A DNA stretch of 64,000 nt, taken from Sulfurimonas sp. HSL3-1. Its GTDB lineage: Bacteria > Campylobacterota > Campylobacteria > Campylobacterales > Sulfurimonadaceae. The stretch is from positions 1,488,001 to 1,552,000 of the forward strand of contig NZ_CP147920.1 in the NCBI RefSeq assembly GCF_039645995.1, read 5' to 3'. Each line of letters starts with the position of its first letter. Positions within the stretch are counted from its first letter, which is position 1. Shown here one piece after another: positions 48,477 to 58,034 of this stretch. Made by a program: the position numbers and the translations under genes. The notes beneath the pieces were generated by a model. The model saw nothing but the letters and a program-made list of their open reading frames with translations, was not told the origin of the DNA and made no database searches.

Positions 48477-50054
48477 GTGCCGTCATGCAAAGGCCCACAG
48501 TTGTCTCTCTTTTCCAATCTTCGCGGTAATCTCTTCGGCGGCCTGACCGCAGCCGTCATCGCACTGCCCCTCGCACTCGCTTTCGGCGTCGCCAGCGGTC
48601 TCGGCGCGGCGGCGGGCCTCTACGGCGCCATCATCCTCGGCTTCTTCGCCGCGCTGTTCGGCGGCACCCGCACCCAGATCTCCGGCCCGACGGGGCCAAT
48701 GACCGTCGTCGTGGCCGCCGCGGTCGCATCCCTGGGCGGCGACGTCGGACTGGTCGCGACCGTCGTACTGCTGGCGGGTATCTTCCAGGTCGTTTTCGGT
48801 TTCACACGACTGGGACGATTCGTCCGCTTCATCCCCTACCCGGTCATCTCCGGCTTTATGAGCGGGATCGGCATCATCATCATCCTGCTGCAGCTCAACC
48901 CTCTGCTGGGGCTCCCCTCCGACGCCGCCGTCCTGCACCTGCTGGTCACCCTGCCCTCGCTGCTGCCCCAGACAAACCCCTGGGCGCTCCTGCTGGCACT
49001 CGCTGCCCTTGCCATCGTCTTTTTCACCCCCGCGCGCCTCGCCAAAGTCGTCCCCTCGCCGCTGATCGCCCTTGTCGTGCTCACCCCGATCTCTGCGCTG
49101 CTGCAGTTGCCGGTGGAGACGATCGGCACGATTCCCGCCGAACTTCCGGAGCTTGTCTTGCCGGACTTTACGCTCGAGCATTACACTGTGATCGTTTCGC
49201 TGGCCTTTACACTGGCCGTGCTGGGCACCATCGACTCGCTGCTGACCTCGATTGTCGCCGACTCCGTCACCCGGACCAAACACAACCCCGACCGCGAGCT
49301 CTTCGGCCAGGGGATCGGCAATGCGCTATGCGCCCTCGTCGGGGCCGTCCCCGGCGCGGGGGCGACGATGCGGACCGTCATCAACGTCAAAAGCGGCGGC
49401 ACCGACCGCCTCTCGGGCATGATCCATGCCGTGGTGCTACTGCTCATCGTCCTCTTCCTCGCGCCGCTGGCGTCCAAGATCCCGCTCGCCGTCCTGGCCG
49501 GCATCCTGATCAAGGTCGGCGTCGACATCCTGGACTACCGTTTCCTGAGAGTCTGGAAAGCCAGCCCCCGCAGCGACCTGATGACGATGCTGACCGTCTT
49601 CTTCGTCACCGTCTTCGTCGACCTCATCACTGCCGTCGGTCTCGGCATCGTCCTGGCATCGCTGCTGATCGTCTACCGCATCACCAAGCAGACGCAGATC
49701 GTACTGGAATACGCCGGTACGGGCAGCCAGCCCGACCTCGACGGGGAGAACGCGCGCATCATCCGCATCAACGGCGCTTTCTTCTTCGGTTCGAGTACTT
49801 TCTTCGAACACCAGGCAAACAACCTGCTCGATACGAAAACGGTCATCATCGACATTCTGAACGTTCCTTTCATGGATATCACGGCGATCTTTACCCTCAA
49901 GGACCTGATCGAAAAACTGAAAAAGGACGGGGTCAAGGTGATCATAGCGGCCCCCGATGCCTTCACGGAGAAACTGATGCGCTTCAACCACGAAAAACGG
50001 TTTGAGAACGTCACCTTCGCCCCCTCCCTCCAAAGCGCCGTCGCGCTGATTTAA
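48477..50054 (+). CDS. SulP-family anion transporter with C-terminal STAS domain
   Basis: 525 aa. About eleven membrane helices with the SulP signatures ITAAVIALPLALAFGVASGLGAAAGLYGAI and FGGTRTQISGPTGPMTVVVAA, and a cytoplasmic STAS domain near residues 420-520 (IIRINGAFFFGSSTFFEHQ, VIIDILNVPFMDITAIFTL). It should take up sulfate, bicarbonate or a related anion; bicarbonate uptake would suit an autotroph but is not shown. The listed start is GTG 48477; TTG 48501 (MSLFSNLRGNLFGG) is an alternative. Confidence 0.9.
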   Translation: MPSCKGPQLSLFSNLRGNLFGGLTAAVIALPLALAFGVASGLGAAAGLYGAIILGFFAALFGGTRTQISGPTGPMTVVVAAAVASLGGDVGLVATVVLLAGIFQVVFGFTRLGRFVRFIPYPVISGFMSGIGIIIILLQLNPLLGLPSDAAVLHLLVTLPSLLPQTNPWALLLALAALAIVFFTPARLAKVVPSPLIALVVLTPISALLQLPVETIGTIPAELPELVLPDFTLEHYTVIVSLAFTLAVLGTIDSLLTSIVADSVTRTKHNPDRELFGQGIGNALCALVGAVPGAGATMRTVINVKSGGTDRLSGMIHAVVLLLIVLFLAPLASKIPLAVLAGILIKVGVDILDYRFLRVWKASPRSDLMTMLTVFFVTVFVDLITAVGLGIVLASLLIVYRITKQTQIVLEYAGTGSQPDLDGENARIIRINGAFFFGSSTFFEHQANNLLDTKTVIIDILNVPFMDITAIFTLKDLIEKLKKDGVKVIIAAPDAFTEKLMRFNHEKRFENVTFAPSLQSAVALI

Positions 50055-50160
50055 ACGCCGGGCCCTGAGGCCCTGTACCCCTCCCATTTTTTAACCTCAG
50101 ACGCTAAGCGTATAAAAAGGTTGCTTACGCAATAGTTGCATAGGTAATTAAAGGAGCCCT

Positions 50161-50613
50161 ATGGAATATCTGCTGGATACTTCGATCGGTTTTCGTCTCA
50201 ACCGCACGGCCAATATTATTCACGCCGGTTTTACGAAATGCATCGAACCCTTCGGGATCGCGCCCGAGCAGTTTGCAACGCTGAAGATCATCAGCGAAGA
50301 CGGCGAGATCACGCAGTCCGAGATCGCCGAGATCCTTGCCAAGGGCAAACCGACCGTCAGCCGGGCCCTTGACGCCCTTGAAAAAAAGGGGTTGATCGTC
50401 CGCGAACGCAAAAGCGAAGACCGCCGGATCAAACCGATCCACCTCACCGCGAAGGGGCAGGAGATCCTTGACCTGGTCATTCCCAAAGCCCTGACCTTCA
50501 ACAATGCCATCAAAGACCGGCTTACCCTGGAAGAGATAGAGACTTTTTTTCGTGTCCTCGATACCATCGTCGACACTTCCGAAAACCATATCAAGCAATT
50601 AGGAGCATCATAA
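50161..50613 (+). CDS. MarR-family regulator of the RND efflux operon
   Basis: 150 aa winged-helix protein: FTKCIEPFGIAPEQFATLKII, the recognition helix AEILAKGKPTVSRALDALEKKGLI and wing ERKSEDRRIKPIHLTAKG. It is first in a four-gene operon with adaptor, permease and outer-membrane factor, overlapping the adaptor by one base, so it probably represses the operon until an inducer binds. The upstream region holds TTGC-TTAC-GCAA and a nearby TTGCATAGGTAA that could be its sites. AAAGGAGCCCT precedes the ATG. Confidence 0.9.
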   Translation: MEYLLDTSIGFRLNRTANIIHAGFTKCIEPFGIAPEQFATLKIISEDGEITQSEIAEILAKGKPTVSRALDALEKKGLIVRERKSEDRRIKPIHLTAKGQEILDLVIPKALTFNNAIKDRLTLEEIETFFRVLDTIVDTSENHIKQLGAS

Positions 50614-51737
50614 TGAAACGCCCCCCCTACGCCCCGCTCGTTTTCGCAGCGTCACTGCTGTTCGGAAGCAGCCTCGTCGCCGAAACGGCAGCCCCTGCCG
50701 CCCCGGCCCCGCACGCCGACGCCTACGTCGTCAAAGCCGTTGCGAAACGCGACGTCGTCCTGAACTATCCCGCCCGCCTCAAGAGCATCCGCAGCGCGAC
50801 CGTCGTCTCCCGCGTCACGGGCGTACTGCTCACGAAGCGTTTCAAAGAGGGCGACTACGTCAAACAAGGCGCCCGCCTCTACAAGATCGAGCCCGACCTC
50901 TACCAGGCGGCAGTCAACGAACAGAAGGCCTCTGTCATCCTGCAGGAGTCGCTTTATACGAAAGCCGAGCGCGACTGGAAACGCGCACAGGCCCTCTACA
51001 AGGACAACGCCATCAGCGTCCAGGAGCACGATGCCGCGCTCTCGGCCTATGAAACGGCCCGCGCGCAGGTCAACGCGGCGAAAGCACAGCTGCAGACCAG
51101 AGAGCTGGAACTTGGCTATACCGACGTCGTCGCCCCCATCAGCGGGATCGCCGGCATCAAGCAGACCGACGTGGGCAACGTCGTCAACGCCGGGACGCCG
51201 CTGGTGACCATCACCCAGACGGACCCGATTTACGCCCTCTTCTCCATCCCCGCGGGCGATCTGCAAAAAGCGCGCGTGGAGAACAAAGAGGGACGCTGGA
51301 GCTGGGGGGATGAAGGGCGTCTAAAAGCCTCCCTCGACGTCGACGGCATCAAGGTCAGCGGCGACATTGACTTTATCGCGCCGACGGCGGATACGCAGAC
51401 GGGAAGCATTAGTATGCGCGCACGTTTCAAGAACAGCGACAACCTCCTGCTGCCGGGTACCTTCGGACGCGTGACGCTGGAAGGGATTAGTCGTGACAAT
51501 GTCATCATGATCCCGCAAAAAGCGGTCCTGCAAAACCCGATGGGCACCATCGTCTTCGTCGAGCAGGAGGGGCAGGCGGCCGTCCGTCCCGTCGTCCTGG
51601 GGGACCCCGTCGGCAACAGTTTCGTCGTGCGCAAAGGACTCGCCGAAGGTGACAAAGTCATCGTGAACAACTTCTTCCGTGTCAAACCCGGCGCCCCGGT
51701 CATTATCGACAAAACCGTCGATGCGGAAGGGAAATAA
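50613..51737 (+). CDS. RND efflux periplasmic adaptor (membrane fusion protein)
   Basis: 374 aa. A signal peptide (LVFAASLLFGSSLVAE) is followed by the adaptor domains: the lipoyl/barrel-sandwich halves (SATVVSRVTGVLLTKRFKEGDYVKQGARLYKIEP and LGYTDVVAPISGIAGIKQTDVGNVV), an alpha-hairpin between them (KAERDWKRAQALYKDNAISVQEHDAALSAY), and a C-terminal beta-barrel. AcrA/MexA type. It overlaps marR by one base and precedes the permease by 12 bp. Confidence 0.93.
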   Translation: MKRPPYAPLVFAASLLFGSSLVAETAAPAAPAPHADAYVVKAVAKRDVVLNYPARLKSIRSATVVSRVTGVLLTKRFKEGDYVKQGARLYKIEPDLYQAAVNEQKASVILQESLYTKAERDWKRAQALYKDNAISVQEHDAALSAYETARAQVNAAKAQLQTRELELGYTDVVAPISGIAGIKQTDVGNVVNAGTPLVTITQTDPIYALFSIPAGDLQKARVENKEGRWSWGDEGRLKASLDVDGIKVSGDIDFIAPTADTQTGSISMRARFKNSDNLLLPGTFGRVTLEGISRDNVIMIPQKAVLQNPMGTIVFVEQEGQAAVRPVVLGDPVGNSFVVRKGLAEGDKVIVNNFFRVKPGAPVIIDKTVDAEGK

Positions 51738-51749
51738 AGGTAACCGTTT

Positions 51750-54700
51750 ATGTTTTCAAAATTTTTCATCGACCGGCCCATCTTTGCCTCGGTCCTCTCC
51801 ATCATCGTCATTCTGGCGGGGGTCGTAGCGATCAAAGGGCTGCCGGTCCAGGAGTACCCCAGCATTGTGCCGCCGCAGATCAACGTCCAGGCGGTCTACC
51901 CGGGTGCGGATGCCGAAACCCTCGCCAACACCGTCGCCGCACCGCTCGAAGATGCTATCAACGGTGCGAAGAATATGATCTACATGACCTCGACCGCATC
52001 CCCGAGCGGGATCCTGACCATGAGCATCACCTTCGCCACCGGCACGGACCCCTCCGCCGCCAACGTCGACGTCAACAACCGCGTCCAGGTGGCCCTGAAC
52101 AAGCTGCCCGAAGAGGTACGCCGGCAGGGGGTCAGTGTGCGCGAACGCTCCCCGGACATGCTGCGCGTCATCGCCTTCACCTCCGAGAACCGCGTCCACG
52201 ACGCGCTGTGGCTGAACAACTACGCCCTGATCAACGTCATTGACGACATCAAGCGTATTCCCGGCGTCGGGGACGCCTTTTTGTTCGGTTCGAAAGAGTA
52301 CGCCCTGCGCGTCTGGCTCAAACCCGACAGCCTCGCGGCCTATGACCTGACAGTGAACGACGTGCTGGGCGTCATCCGCAGCCAGAACGTCCAGCTCGCC
52401 GCGGGCCAGATCGGCGGCGAGCCCGCCGTGGAGAAGATGGCCTACACCTATACGGTCACGACCCCGGGGCGTCTGAAGACCGCCGAAGAGTTCGGTAACA
52501 TTCTCGTGCGTACCAACGCCGACGGCTCTTCCCTGCGCCTCAAAGACGTCGCCCGGGTCGAACTGGGGGCCGAACGCTACATGCTCAAGGGCACCCGCAA
52601 CAAGGAGCCGATGGCCGTGGCCGGGGTCTTCCTGGCCCCCGGCGCCAATGCGCTCGAGGTCGATGCGGCCCTGACCAAGGTGCTTGAAACGGTCTCGCAG
52701 AAGTTCCCCGAGGATGTCCGCTACCATACGCTCTATGACACGACGACCTTCGTCAAAACCTCCATCGAAGAGGTGTTGATGACCCTGGCCGAGGCGATCG
52801 TGATGGTCGTACTGATCATCTACTTCTTCCTCGGAAACGTCCGGGCGACGATCATTCCCGTTCTGGCGATCCCCGTCTCCATCGTGGGGACCTTCGCTGG
52901 GCTCTACATTGCAGGGTTCTCCATCAACCTGCTCACCCTCTTCGCCCTGATCCTCGCGATCGGGCTCGTCGTCGACGACGCCATTATCGTCATTGAGAAC
53001 GTCGAACGCCTGCTGCACGAGCGCAAGGACCTGAGCGTCCGCGATGCGACGATCGAGGCGATGCGGGAGATCACGGGGCCGGTCATCGCGATCGTTTTCG
53101 TCCTCTCGGCCGTCTTCATCCCCGCCTCGCTCATGGGCGGCTTCAGCGGGGTGATGTACCAGCAGTTCGCCATGACTATCGTCATCTCCGTCGTCATCTC
53201 AGGTATCGTCGCGCTCAGCCTGACGCCGGCGCTCTGTAACGTCTTCCTCCGCCGCGAAGAGCCGACGCCGATCCTGCCGATCCGGATGTTCAACGCCTTT
53301 TTCGCGCGCCTCACCTCCGGTTTCAACCGCGGGGTGCGCCTGACGCTCAAACTGGCCGTCATGAACCTGCTGATCTTCGGCGTCCTCATCGGCGCCGGTG
53401 CGTGGATGTCGCAGAAACTGCCGACGGGGCTTGTGCCGGGCGAGGACAAAGGGGTCCTGATGGTCCTCACCTACCTCATGCCGGGAGCCTCGCTTGAACG
53501 CACCGTCGAAGTCCAGGGGCAGGTCGCCGATACCCTTCTGGCCGATCCCCTTGTCGAATCCCTTGGGGCCATGAGCGGGATCGACCTCGCGACCTTCGCC
53601 TTCAAATCCGATGCGGGGATCGCCTTTGCACACCTCTCGGACTGGTCCGAACGGACCGAACCGGGACAGAGCGCCGACGCGATGGCCGGCAAGTTCATGA
53701 TGCAGATGATGCAGAACAAAGAGGCGATGATCATCCCGGTCAACCCGCCGCCGATCCGCGGCATGAGCGCCACGGGCGGTTTTGAGCTCTATGTCCAGGA
53801 CCGCACAGGCGGCGATCTCCTCGCCTTTGACGGTGTGATGAAGCAGCTGGTCGCAAAGGCCAACGAACGGCCGGAACTCACGCGGGTCCGCACGACCTTC
53901 AACGCCGGCGTGCCGCAGTACCGCATCACCGTCAACGAGGACAAGGCCAAAGCCCTGGGCGTTCAGATCTCCGATATCTACACGACGCTGGGCTCGACCT
54001 TCGGGACCGGGTACGCCAACGATTTCAACCTCTACGGCCGAACCTACCACGTCAACGTACAGCTCGAGCCCTCCTACCGCGAGAGCGTCGAGGACTACCG
54101 CGACGTTTTCGTCCGTTCAAGCAGCGGCGCGCTGATCCCGATCAGCTCCCTCGTCGACGCCAAACGTATCGTCGGGCCGAGCGTCGTCCAGCGCTTCAAC
54201 ATGTTCACGGCGGCACAGCTCTCCGGACAGCCCGCCCCGGGTTACAGTTCGGGCGACGCGATGCGCGCCATCCAGGAAGTGACAGCGGAGGTCCTGCCGG
54301 AGGGCTACACTATCGCCTGGGCCGGTACCTCCTACCAGGAACAGCAGGTAGCGGGCAAAGGCAACAACGCCTTTATCTTCGCCATCGTCTTCATCTTCCT
54401 GATCCTGGCGGCGCTCTATGAGAGCTGGATGATCCCGTTCACGATCCTCATGACCGTCCCGTTCGCCCTGCTCGGTGCGACACTGGCGGTCTATTTCCGC
54501 GGGCTCGAGAACGACATCTATTTCCAGGTCGGGCTCGTCACCCTGGTCGGCCTCACCGCGAAAAACGCGATCCTGATCGTTGAGTTCGCCCAGCAGAAAC
54601 TGCGCGAGGGGCTCGACCTTTACCAGGCGACGGTTGAAGGGGCGCGTATCCGTTTCCGCCCCATTGTCATGACCTCGCTCGCCTTTATCGGCGGGACGCT

Positions 54701-54884
54701 TCCGCTCGCGCTGAGCAGCGGTGCCGGGGCGAACAGCCGCCATATCATCGGGACGACCGTCGTCGGCGGGATGGTGATGCTGACCGTGGTCGCGATCTTC
54801 TTCATCCCGCTCTTTTACTACCTGATCATGCGCCTGCGGGCCAAATTCTACACCGACAAAGGAGGCGAAGATGCACGCAAATAA
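51750..54884 (+). CDS. RND multidrug efflux permease (HAE1 family)
   Basis: 1044 aa inner-membrane proton antiporter of the AcrB/MexB type. It begins MFSKFFIDRPIFASVLSIIVI; the proton-relay acids lie in the AIGLVVDDAIIVIENVERLL helix (Asp-Asp) and the second-half lysine helix in VTLVGLTAKNAILIVEFAQ. Large periplasmic loops in each half form the porter domain. Full length. It overlaps the outer-membrane factor gene by 14 bp. Substrates cannot be predicted. Confidence 0.96.
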   Translation: MFSKFFIDRPIFASVLSIIVILAGVVAIKGLPVQEYPSIVPPQINVQAVYPGADAETLANTVAAPLEDAINGAKNMIYMTSTASPSGILTMSITFATGTDPSAANVDVNNRVQVALNKLPEEVRRQGVSVRERSPDMLRVIAFTSENRVHDALWLNNYALINVIDDIKRIPGVGDAFLFGSKEYALRVWLKPDSLAAYDLTVNDVLGVIRSQNVQLAAGQIGGEPAVEKMAYTYTVTTPGRLKTAEEFGNILVRTNADGSSLRLKDVARVELGAERYMLKGTRNKEPMAVAGVFLAPGANALEVDAALTKVLETVSQKFPEDVRYHTLYDTTTFVKTSIEEVLMTLAEAIVMVVLIIYFFLGNVRATIIPVLAIPVSIVGTFAGLYIAGFSINLLTLFALILAIGLVVDDAIIVIENVERLLHERKDLSVRDATIEAMREITGPVIAIVFVLSAVFIPASLMGGFSGVMYQQFAMTIVISVVISGIVALSLTPALCNVFLRREEPTPILPIRMFNAFFARLTSGFNRGVRLTLKLAVMNLLIFGVLIGAGAWMSQKLPTGLVPGEDKGVLMVLTYLMPGASLERTVEVQGQVADTLLADPLVESLGAMSGIDLATFAFKSDAGIAFAHLSDWSERTEPGQSADAMAGKFMMQMMQNKEAMIIPVNPPPIRGMSATGGFELYVQDRTGGDLLAFDGVMKQLVAKANERPELTRVRTTFNAGVPQYRITVNEDKAKALGVQISDIYTTLGSTFGTGYANDFNLYGRTYHVNVQLEPSYRESVEDYRDVFVRSSSGALIPISSLVDAKRIVGPSVVQRFNMFTAAQLSGQPAPGYSSGDAMRAIQEVTAEVLPEGYTIAWAGTSYQEQQVAGKGNNAFIFAIVFIFLILAALYESWMIPFTILMTVPFALLGATLAVYFRGLENDIYFQVGLVTLVGLTAKNAILIVEFAQQKLREGLDLYQATVEGARIRFRPIVMTSLAFIGGTLPLALSSGAGANSRHIIGTTVVGGMVMLTVVAIFFIPLFYYLIMRLRAKFYTDKGGEDARK

Positions 54885-56274
54885 GCTCCTCTCCCTCGCG
54901 GCGGCCCTCTGGCTGCTCGGCGGATGTTCCATGGCGCCGAAGTTGACCGTCACGCCGCCCGAACTGCCGGCACAAAGCACGGCGTCGGCCGACGCCAATG
55001 CCAGCACGATCGGTGCGACATGGTGGGAAGCCTTCAACGACGAGACGCTCAATCTCCTCGTTACGGAAGCGCTGCGCAACAACGACGACCTGAAAATCGC
55101 CGCGAGCCGCGTCGCCCAGGCAGCGGCATCGCTGGGCTACAGCCGCGCCGAACGCTACCCCACCCTCGACGGCGGGGCGTCGGCGTACCGCCAGAAGACC
55201 AGCGGAGAGACGCTTTCGCCCTTCTCCGGGTTTATCTACAACAGTTTCGACCTCTCCGTCACGGCGGCCTACGAGTTGGACTTCTGGGGTAAATACAAAA
55301 ACCTCGAAGCGGCGGCGCGCGGCGAGCTGATCGCGACCGATGCCGACCGGGAGACCGTCCGCATCGGCCTCATTGCCGGTGTCTCGGAACTCTATTTCAA
55401 CCTCGTCTCCCTGCGGCGGCAGATCACGGTCACCGAGGAGACGGTCCAGGCCTACAAGGAGAGTTATGAGTACCGCGCACGCCAGTTCCAGCACGGCGCC
55501 ATCGACGAACTGACGTTGCAGCAGTCGCACGCCCTCTATGCCACGGCGAAGGTCTCCCTCGCCGGCCTGCGCGAGGAGCACGCCCTCGCCGAAAACGCGA
55601 TGGGCATCCTGCTGGGGCGTTCCCCCAAAGGCCTGCTCGAAGCGGCATACGACACGGCGAGCGCCCTGCCCGAACCGCAGCCCGTCCCGGCCGACCTCAC
55701 CTCGGGCCTGCTCGAGCGGCGCCCCGACATCCTCGCCGCCGAATCGCGCCTGCGCACGGCCAATGCGACGATCGGCGTGGCCAAGGCTGCCTACTTCCCG
55801 ACGATTTCGCTGACCGGCACCGCCGGCTACAGCAGCAGCGAGCTTGACAACCTGCTCAACGCTTCGGCCCAGATGTGGGGACTCGGCGCCGCGCTGTACG
55901 TTCCCCTGTTCGATTTCGGCCGGATCGAGAACAGCGTCAACGAGGCGGAGGCGAAAAAAGACGAAGCGGTCATGGTCTATGCGCAGACGGTGAAAGTGGC
56001 GTTCAAAGAGGTGTATGACGCGCTGGCGAAGATCCGCGCGGCCGATGAGAAACTCGCCGCGCAGGAGGAGGCGAACCGGGCGTATGAGAAGGTGCTCTCC
56101 CTGTCGCAGCGCCGCTTCGACAGCGGCTACGGGACCTACCTGGAGGTGATCGACGCCAAGCGGGCCCTGCTGGCCTCGCGGCTGAACCTGGTGCAGCTCG
56201 GTGCCGCAAGGATCACGAACCAGATCTCCCTCTACAAAGCCCTGGGAGGTGGATGGAAGCGCGAGCGCCCCTAG
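54871..56274 (+). CDS. Outer-membrane efflux lipoprotein (TolC/OprM family)
   Basis: 467 aa. The signal peptide ends in a lipobox (LWLLGGCSMAP), as in OprM-type factors. Two homologous halves follow, with long helices (LRNNDDLKIAASRVAQAAASLGYSRAERYPTLDGGAS and ERRPDILAAESRLRTANATIGVAKAAYFPTISLTG). It completes the tripartite pump as the outer-membrane channel. It overlaps the permease stop by 14 bp. Operon end; the convergent zinc-ribbon gene begins 27 bp later. Confidence 0.94.
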   Translation: MHANKLLSLAAALWLLGGCSMAPKLTVTPPELPAQSTASADANASTIGATWWEAFNDETLNLLVTEALRNNDDLKIAASRVAQAAASLGYSRAERYPTLDGGASAYRQKTSGETLSPFSGFIYNSFDLSVTAAYELDFWGKYKNLEAAARGELIATDADRETVRIGLIAGVSELYFNLVSLRRQITVTEETVQAYKESYEYRARQFQHGAIDELTLQQSHALYATAKVSLAGLREEHALAENAMGILLGRSPKGLLEAAYDTASALPEPQPVPADLTSGLLERRPDILAAESRLRTANATIGVAKAAYFPTISLTGTAGYSSSELDNLLNASAQMWGLGAALYVPLFDFGRIENSVNEAEAKKDEAVMVYAQTVKVAFKEVYDALAKIRAADEKLAAQEEANRAYEKVLSLSQRRFDSGYGTYLEVIDAKRALLASRLNLVQLGAARITNQISLYKALGGGWKRERP

Positions 56275-56301
56275 CGGGCGCCGAGCTCCCGGAACTCCGT
56301 A

Positions 56302-56499
56302 TCAGAAGTTCCCGTTGAGAAAATCCGAATCGTTAAGGACTCTCGCTTTTTCAAAGCCGTCCTCGGTTCCTTTCGGATTGGTGGAGAAACCGGCGAGCGA
56401 GCCGCAGTGCGGGCATTTACCTTCATTGAGAAGTGCCAGCTGGTCCAGGGTGATTTTCCCGTTGCACTCCTGGCAGTAGAAGAACGTTTCCTCTTCCAT
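56302..56499 (-). CDS. Small zinc-ribbon protein
   Basis: 65 aa. CQECNGKITLDQLALLNEGKCPHCGS holds two CxxC pairs 17 residues apart, a zinc ribbon. The C-terminal 35 residues (PKGTEDGFEKARVLNDSDFLNGNF) are acidic and probably flexible. It overlaps the end of the CxC copy B gene by a base (TGATG), so it belongs to the same sigma-54-like transcript. Function unknown; the coupling suggests that it works with the CxC protein. Confidence 0.72.
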   Translation of the reverse strand: MEEETFFYCQECNGKITLDQLALLNEGKCPHCGSLAGFSTNPKGTEDGFEKARVLNDSDFLNGNF

Positions 56500-56711
56500 C
56501 AGAAGCTGCCTTCACCGACAGAAATGACGTAGTTGTCGTCGACAGAGATTACGTTGAATTCATGCTTGCCGCAGAAAGATTCGTTAAGCTGCTGCGCCCA
56601 GGCGCGGGCAACCATCAGGGCATTTTCTTTGTCATCAAAGGTCTTGATCTGCGGCATATTATTGCGCTTCGCGCATCCGCACATTTTCTCTACTACAACA
56701 TGGTATTCCAT
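56499..56711 (-). CDS. Small CxC/SFCGKH-family protein, copy B
   Basis: 70 aa: MEYHVVVEKMCGCAKRNN at the start, then QIKTFDDKENA, ESFCGKHEF and VDDNYVISVGEG. It shares the CxC and SFCGKH cores with copies at 29386 and 59906. AAAAAGGATTACAG precedes the ATG, and a sigma-54-like element lies 30 bp upstream. Co-transcribed with the zinc-ribbon gene. The shared cysteines and the promoter suggest a redox or metal role during nitrogen fixation; function is not known. Confidence 0.72.
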   Translation of the reverse strand: MEYHVVVEKMCGCAKRNNMPQIKTFDDKENALMVARAWAQQLNESFCGKHEFNVISVDDNYVISVGEGSF

Positions 56712-56742
56712 CTGTAATCCTTTTTTTGAGTTCCCGTTGTTC

Positions 56743-56758
56743 TGCATACCCCGTTCCA
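56743..56758 (-). promoter_or_regulatory. Sigma-54-like promoter before CxC copy B
   Basis: On the minus strand TGGAACGGGGTATGCA has TGG and TGCA with GG-N10-GC spacing; it differs from TGGCACG-N4-TTGCA at two positions. Expected transcription start is near 56733, leaving a 22-nt leader with the ribosome site. It is nearly the same as the element at 29332-29347. Confidence 0.65.
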
Positions 56759-56879
56759 GAAGCCCCCTTTTCACTCGACTCTATTCTTGAATGCATCATT
56801 TAGCATAAGATTAATATAAATACGTAATATAATTTACGATAATATTCCGCCCCCAAATACCAATTTTCAAGGAATACTT

Positions 56880-58025
56880 TTGATTCGAAAAAGTCTCATG
56901 ATTATGCTCTTCTTGTTGTGGCAGAGCGCTCACGCGTCGACGACAACGGACCTGCAGGGTCTCGTCACCCAGGGCGAAACCCTCAACGGCGAACTCGCCG
57001 CGTTCAGCTTTGCCCAGGAGGGCTCCTGCAGCGAGCTCGGGACACTCAATACGTCTGTGAAGGAGTATATCGCCTCTATCCAGATGGTATACACCCACAT
57101 CCCCTCCCCCTATTCGGTCACTGTTGACGACCTCGATTCCCTCGACAGCCTCGCGGCGCTGGCGCTGCAGATGGCCCAGAACAGTTTCCGCATCTCCACG
57201 GGGCTGCAGACGAGCGGTAGCTGCTATGAACGCTCCAATTTCGAACTGCTGACGGCGGCGATGCTCCGCCTCTCGGACGATATCGGGACCATGGCCGACC
57301 GCATCCTCGAAATGGCGGACCGTATCCTTGTCATGGCCGACAATATCGGCATCATGGCGGACCGTATCCTCATCACCCAGCAGCTGCAAAACGCCAATGT
57401 CCGCCTCACGCAGGAGTCCGTGCTGCAGACGCAGAACAACATGATCGCGCTCAGCGATGCCCTCATGCCGGAGATCTATGACGCCACGCTGGCCGATCTG
57501 ATCACCAAAAGCCAGGCACTTGCCGACGCCATGGCGGCAACGACCCTCTCGGAAACGACGATGGACGTCCAGCTGCAACAGCTCGAAGTCAACGCTTCGC
57601 GGCTGATGATCTCCACAAAAAACCTCTACGAGTGGGCCGCCAAAAACAACCAGCTCGCGGTCATGGAACCCAGCGACGACACCCTGACGATGTTCGGCGA
57701 CCTTTCCCAGATCCACCAGGGTATGGGCGACAGCCTCCAAACCTTCGCAGCCGCCATCGAATCCCTCTCCGATCAGACCGATTCTGCGGTGCTGAAAGCG
57801 GCGATCGCCAACATGCTGAAGCTCAGCTACGACGTCGGCACCATGTCCAACCGCATTATGGAGATGTCGGACAAAATCATCGTTATGGCCGACAACATCG
57901 GCATCATGACCGACCGCATCCGCCAGACCCAGGAGCTGCAGCAGGGGAGCTTCGAGACGATGTTCCACTCCATGTTCAGTGCGCAGAGCGCCATGATCAC
58001 CCTGTTCCAGTCCATGAACCCCTAA
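56880..58025 (+). CDS. Secreted protein with MADRIL-type heptad repeats, copy 1
   Basis: 381 aa with a signal peptide (LMIMLFLLWQSAHAS). Two repeat blocks are separated by about 180 residues: LSDDIGTMADRILEMADRILVMADNIGIMADRILITQQLQ (about 135-175) and LSYDVGTMSNRIMEMSDKIIVMADNIGIMTDRIRQTQELQ (about 315-355), quoted in parts. Each block is a run of seven-residue units (MADRILE, MADRILV, MADNIGI, MADRILI) likely to form amphipathic helices. TTG start with AAGGAATAC upstream. The paralogue at 58035 begins 9 bp after its stop. I do not recognise the family. Confidence 0.7.
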   Translation: MIRKSLMIMLFLLWQSAHASTTTDLQGLVTQGETLNGELAAFSFAQEGSCSELGTLNTSVKEYIASIQMVYTHIPSPYSVTVDDLDSLDSLAALALQMAQNSFRISTGLQTSGSCYERSNFELLTAAMLRLSDDIGTMADRILEMADRILVMADNIGIMADRILITQQLQNANVRLTQESVLQTQNNMIALSDALMPEIYDATLADLITKSQALADAMAATTLSETTMDVQLQQLEVNASRLMISTKNLYEWAAKNNQLAVMEPSDDTLTMFGDLSQIHQGMGDSLQTFAAAIESLSDQTDSAVLKAAIANMLKLSYDVGTMSNRIMEMSDKIIVMADNIGIMTDRIRQTQELQQGSFETMFHSMFSAQSAMITLFQSMNP

Positions 58026-58034
58026 GGAGGCACC

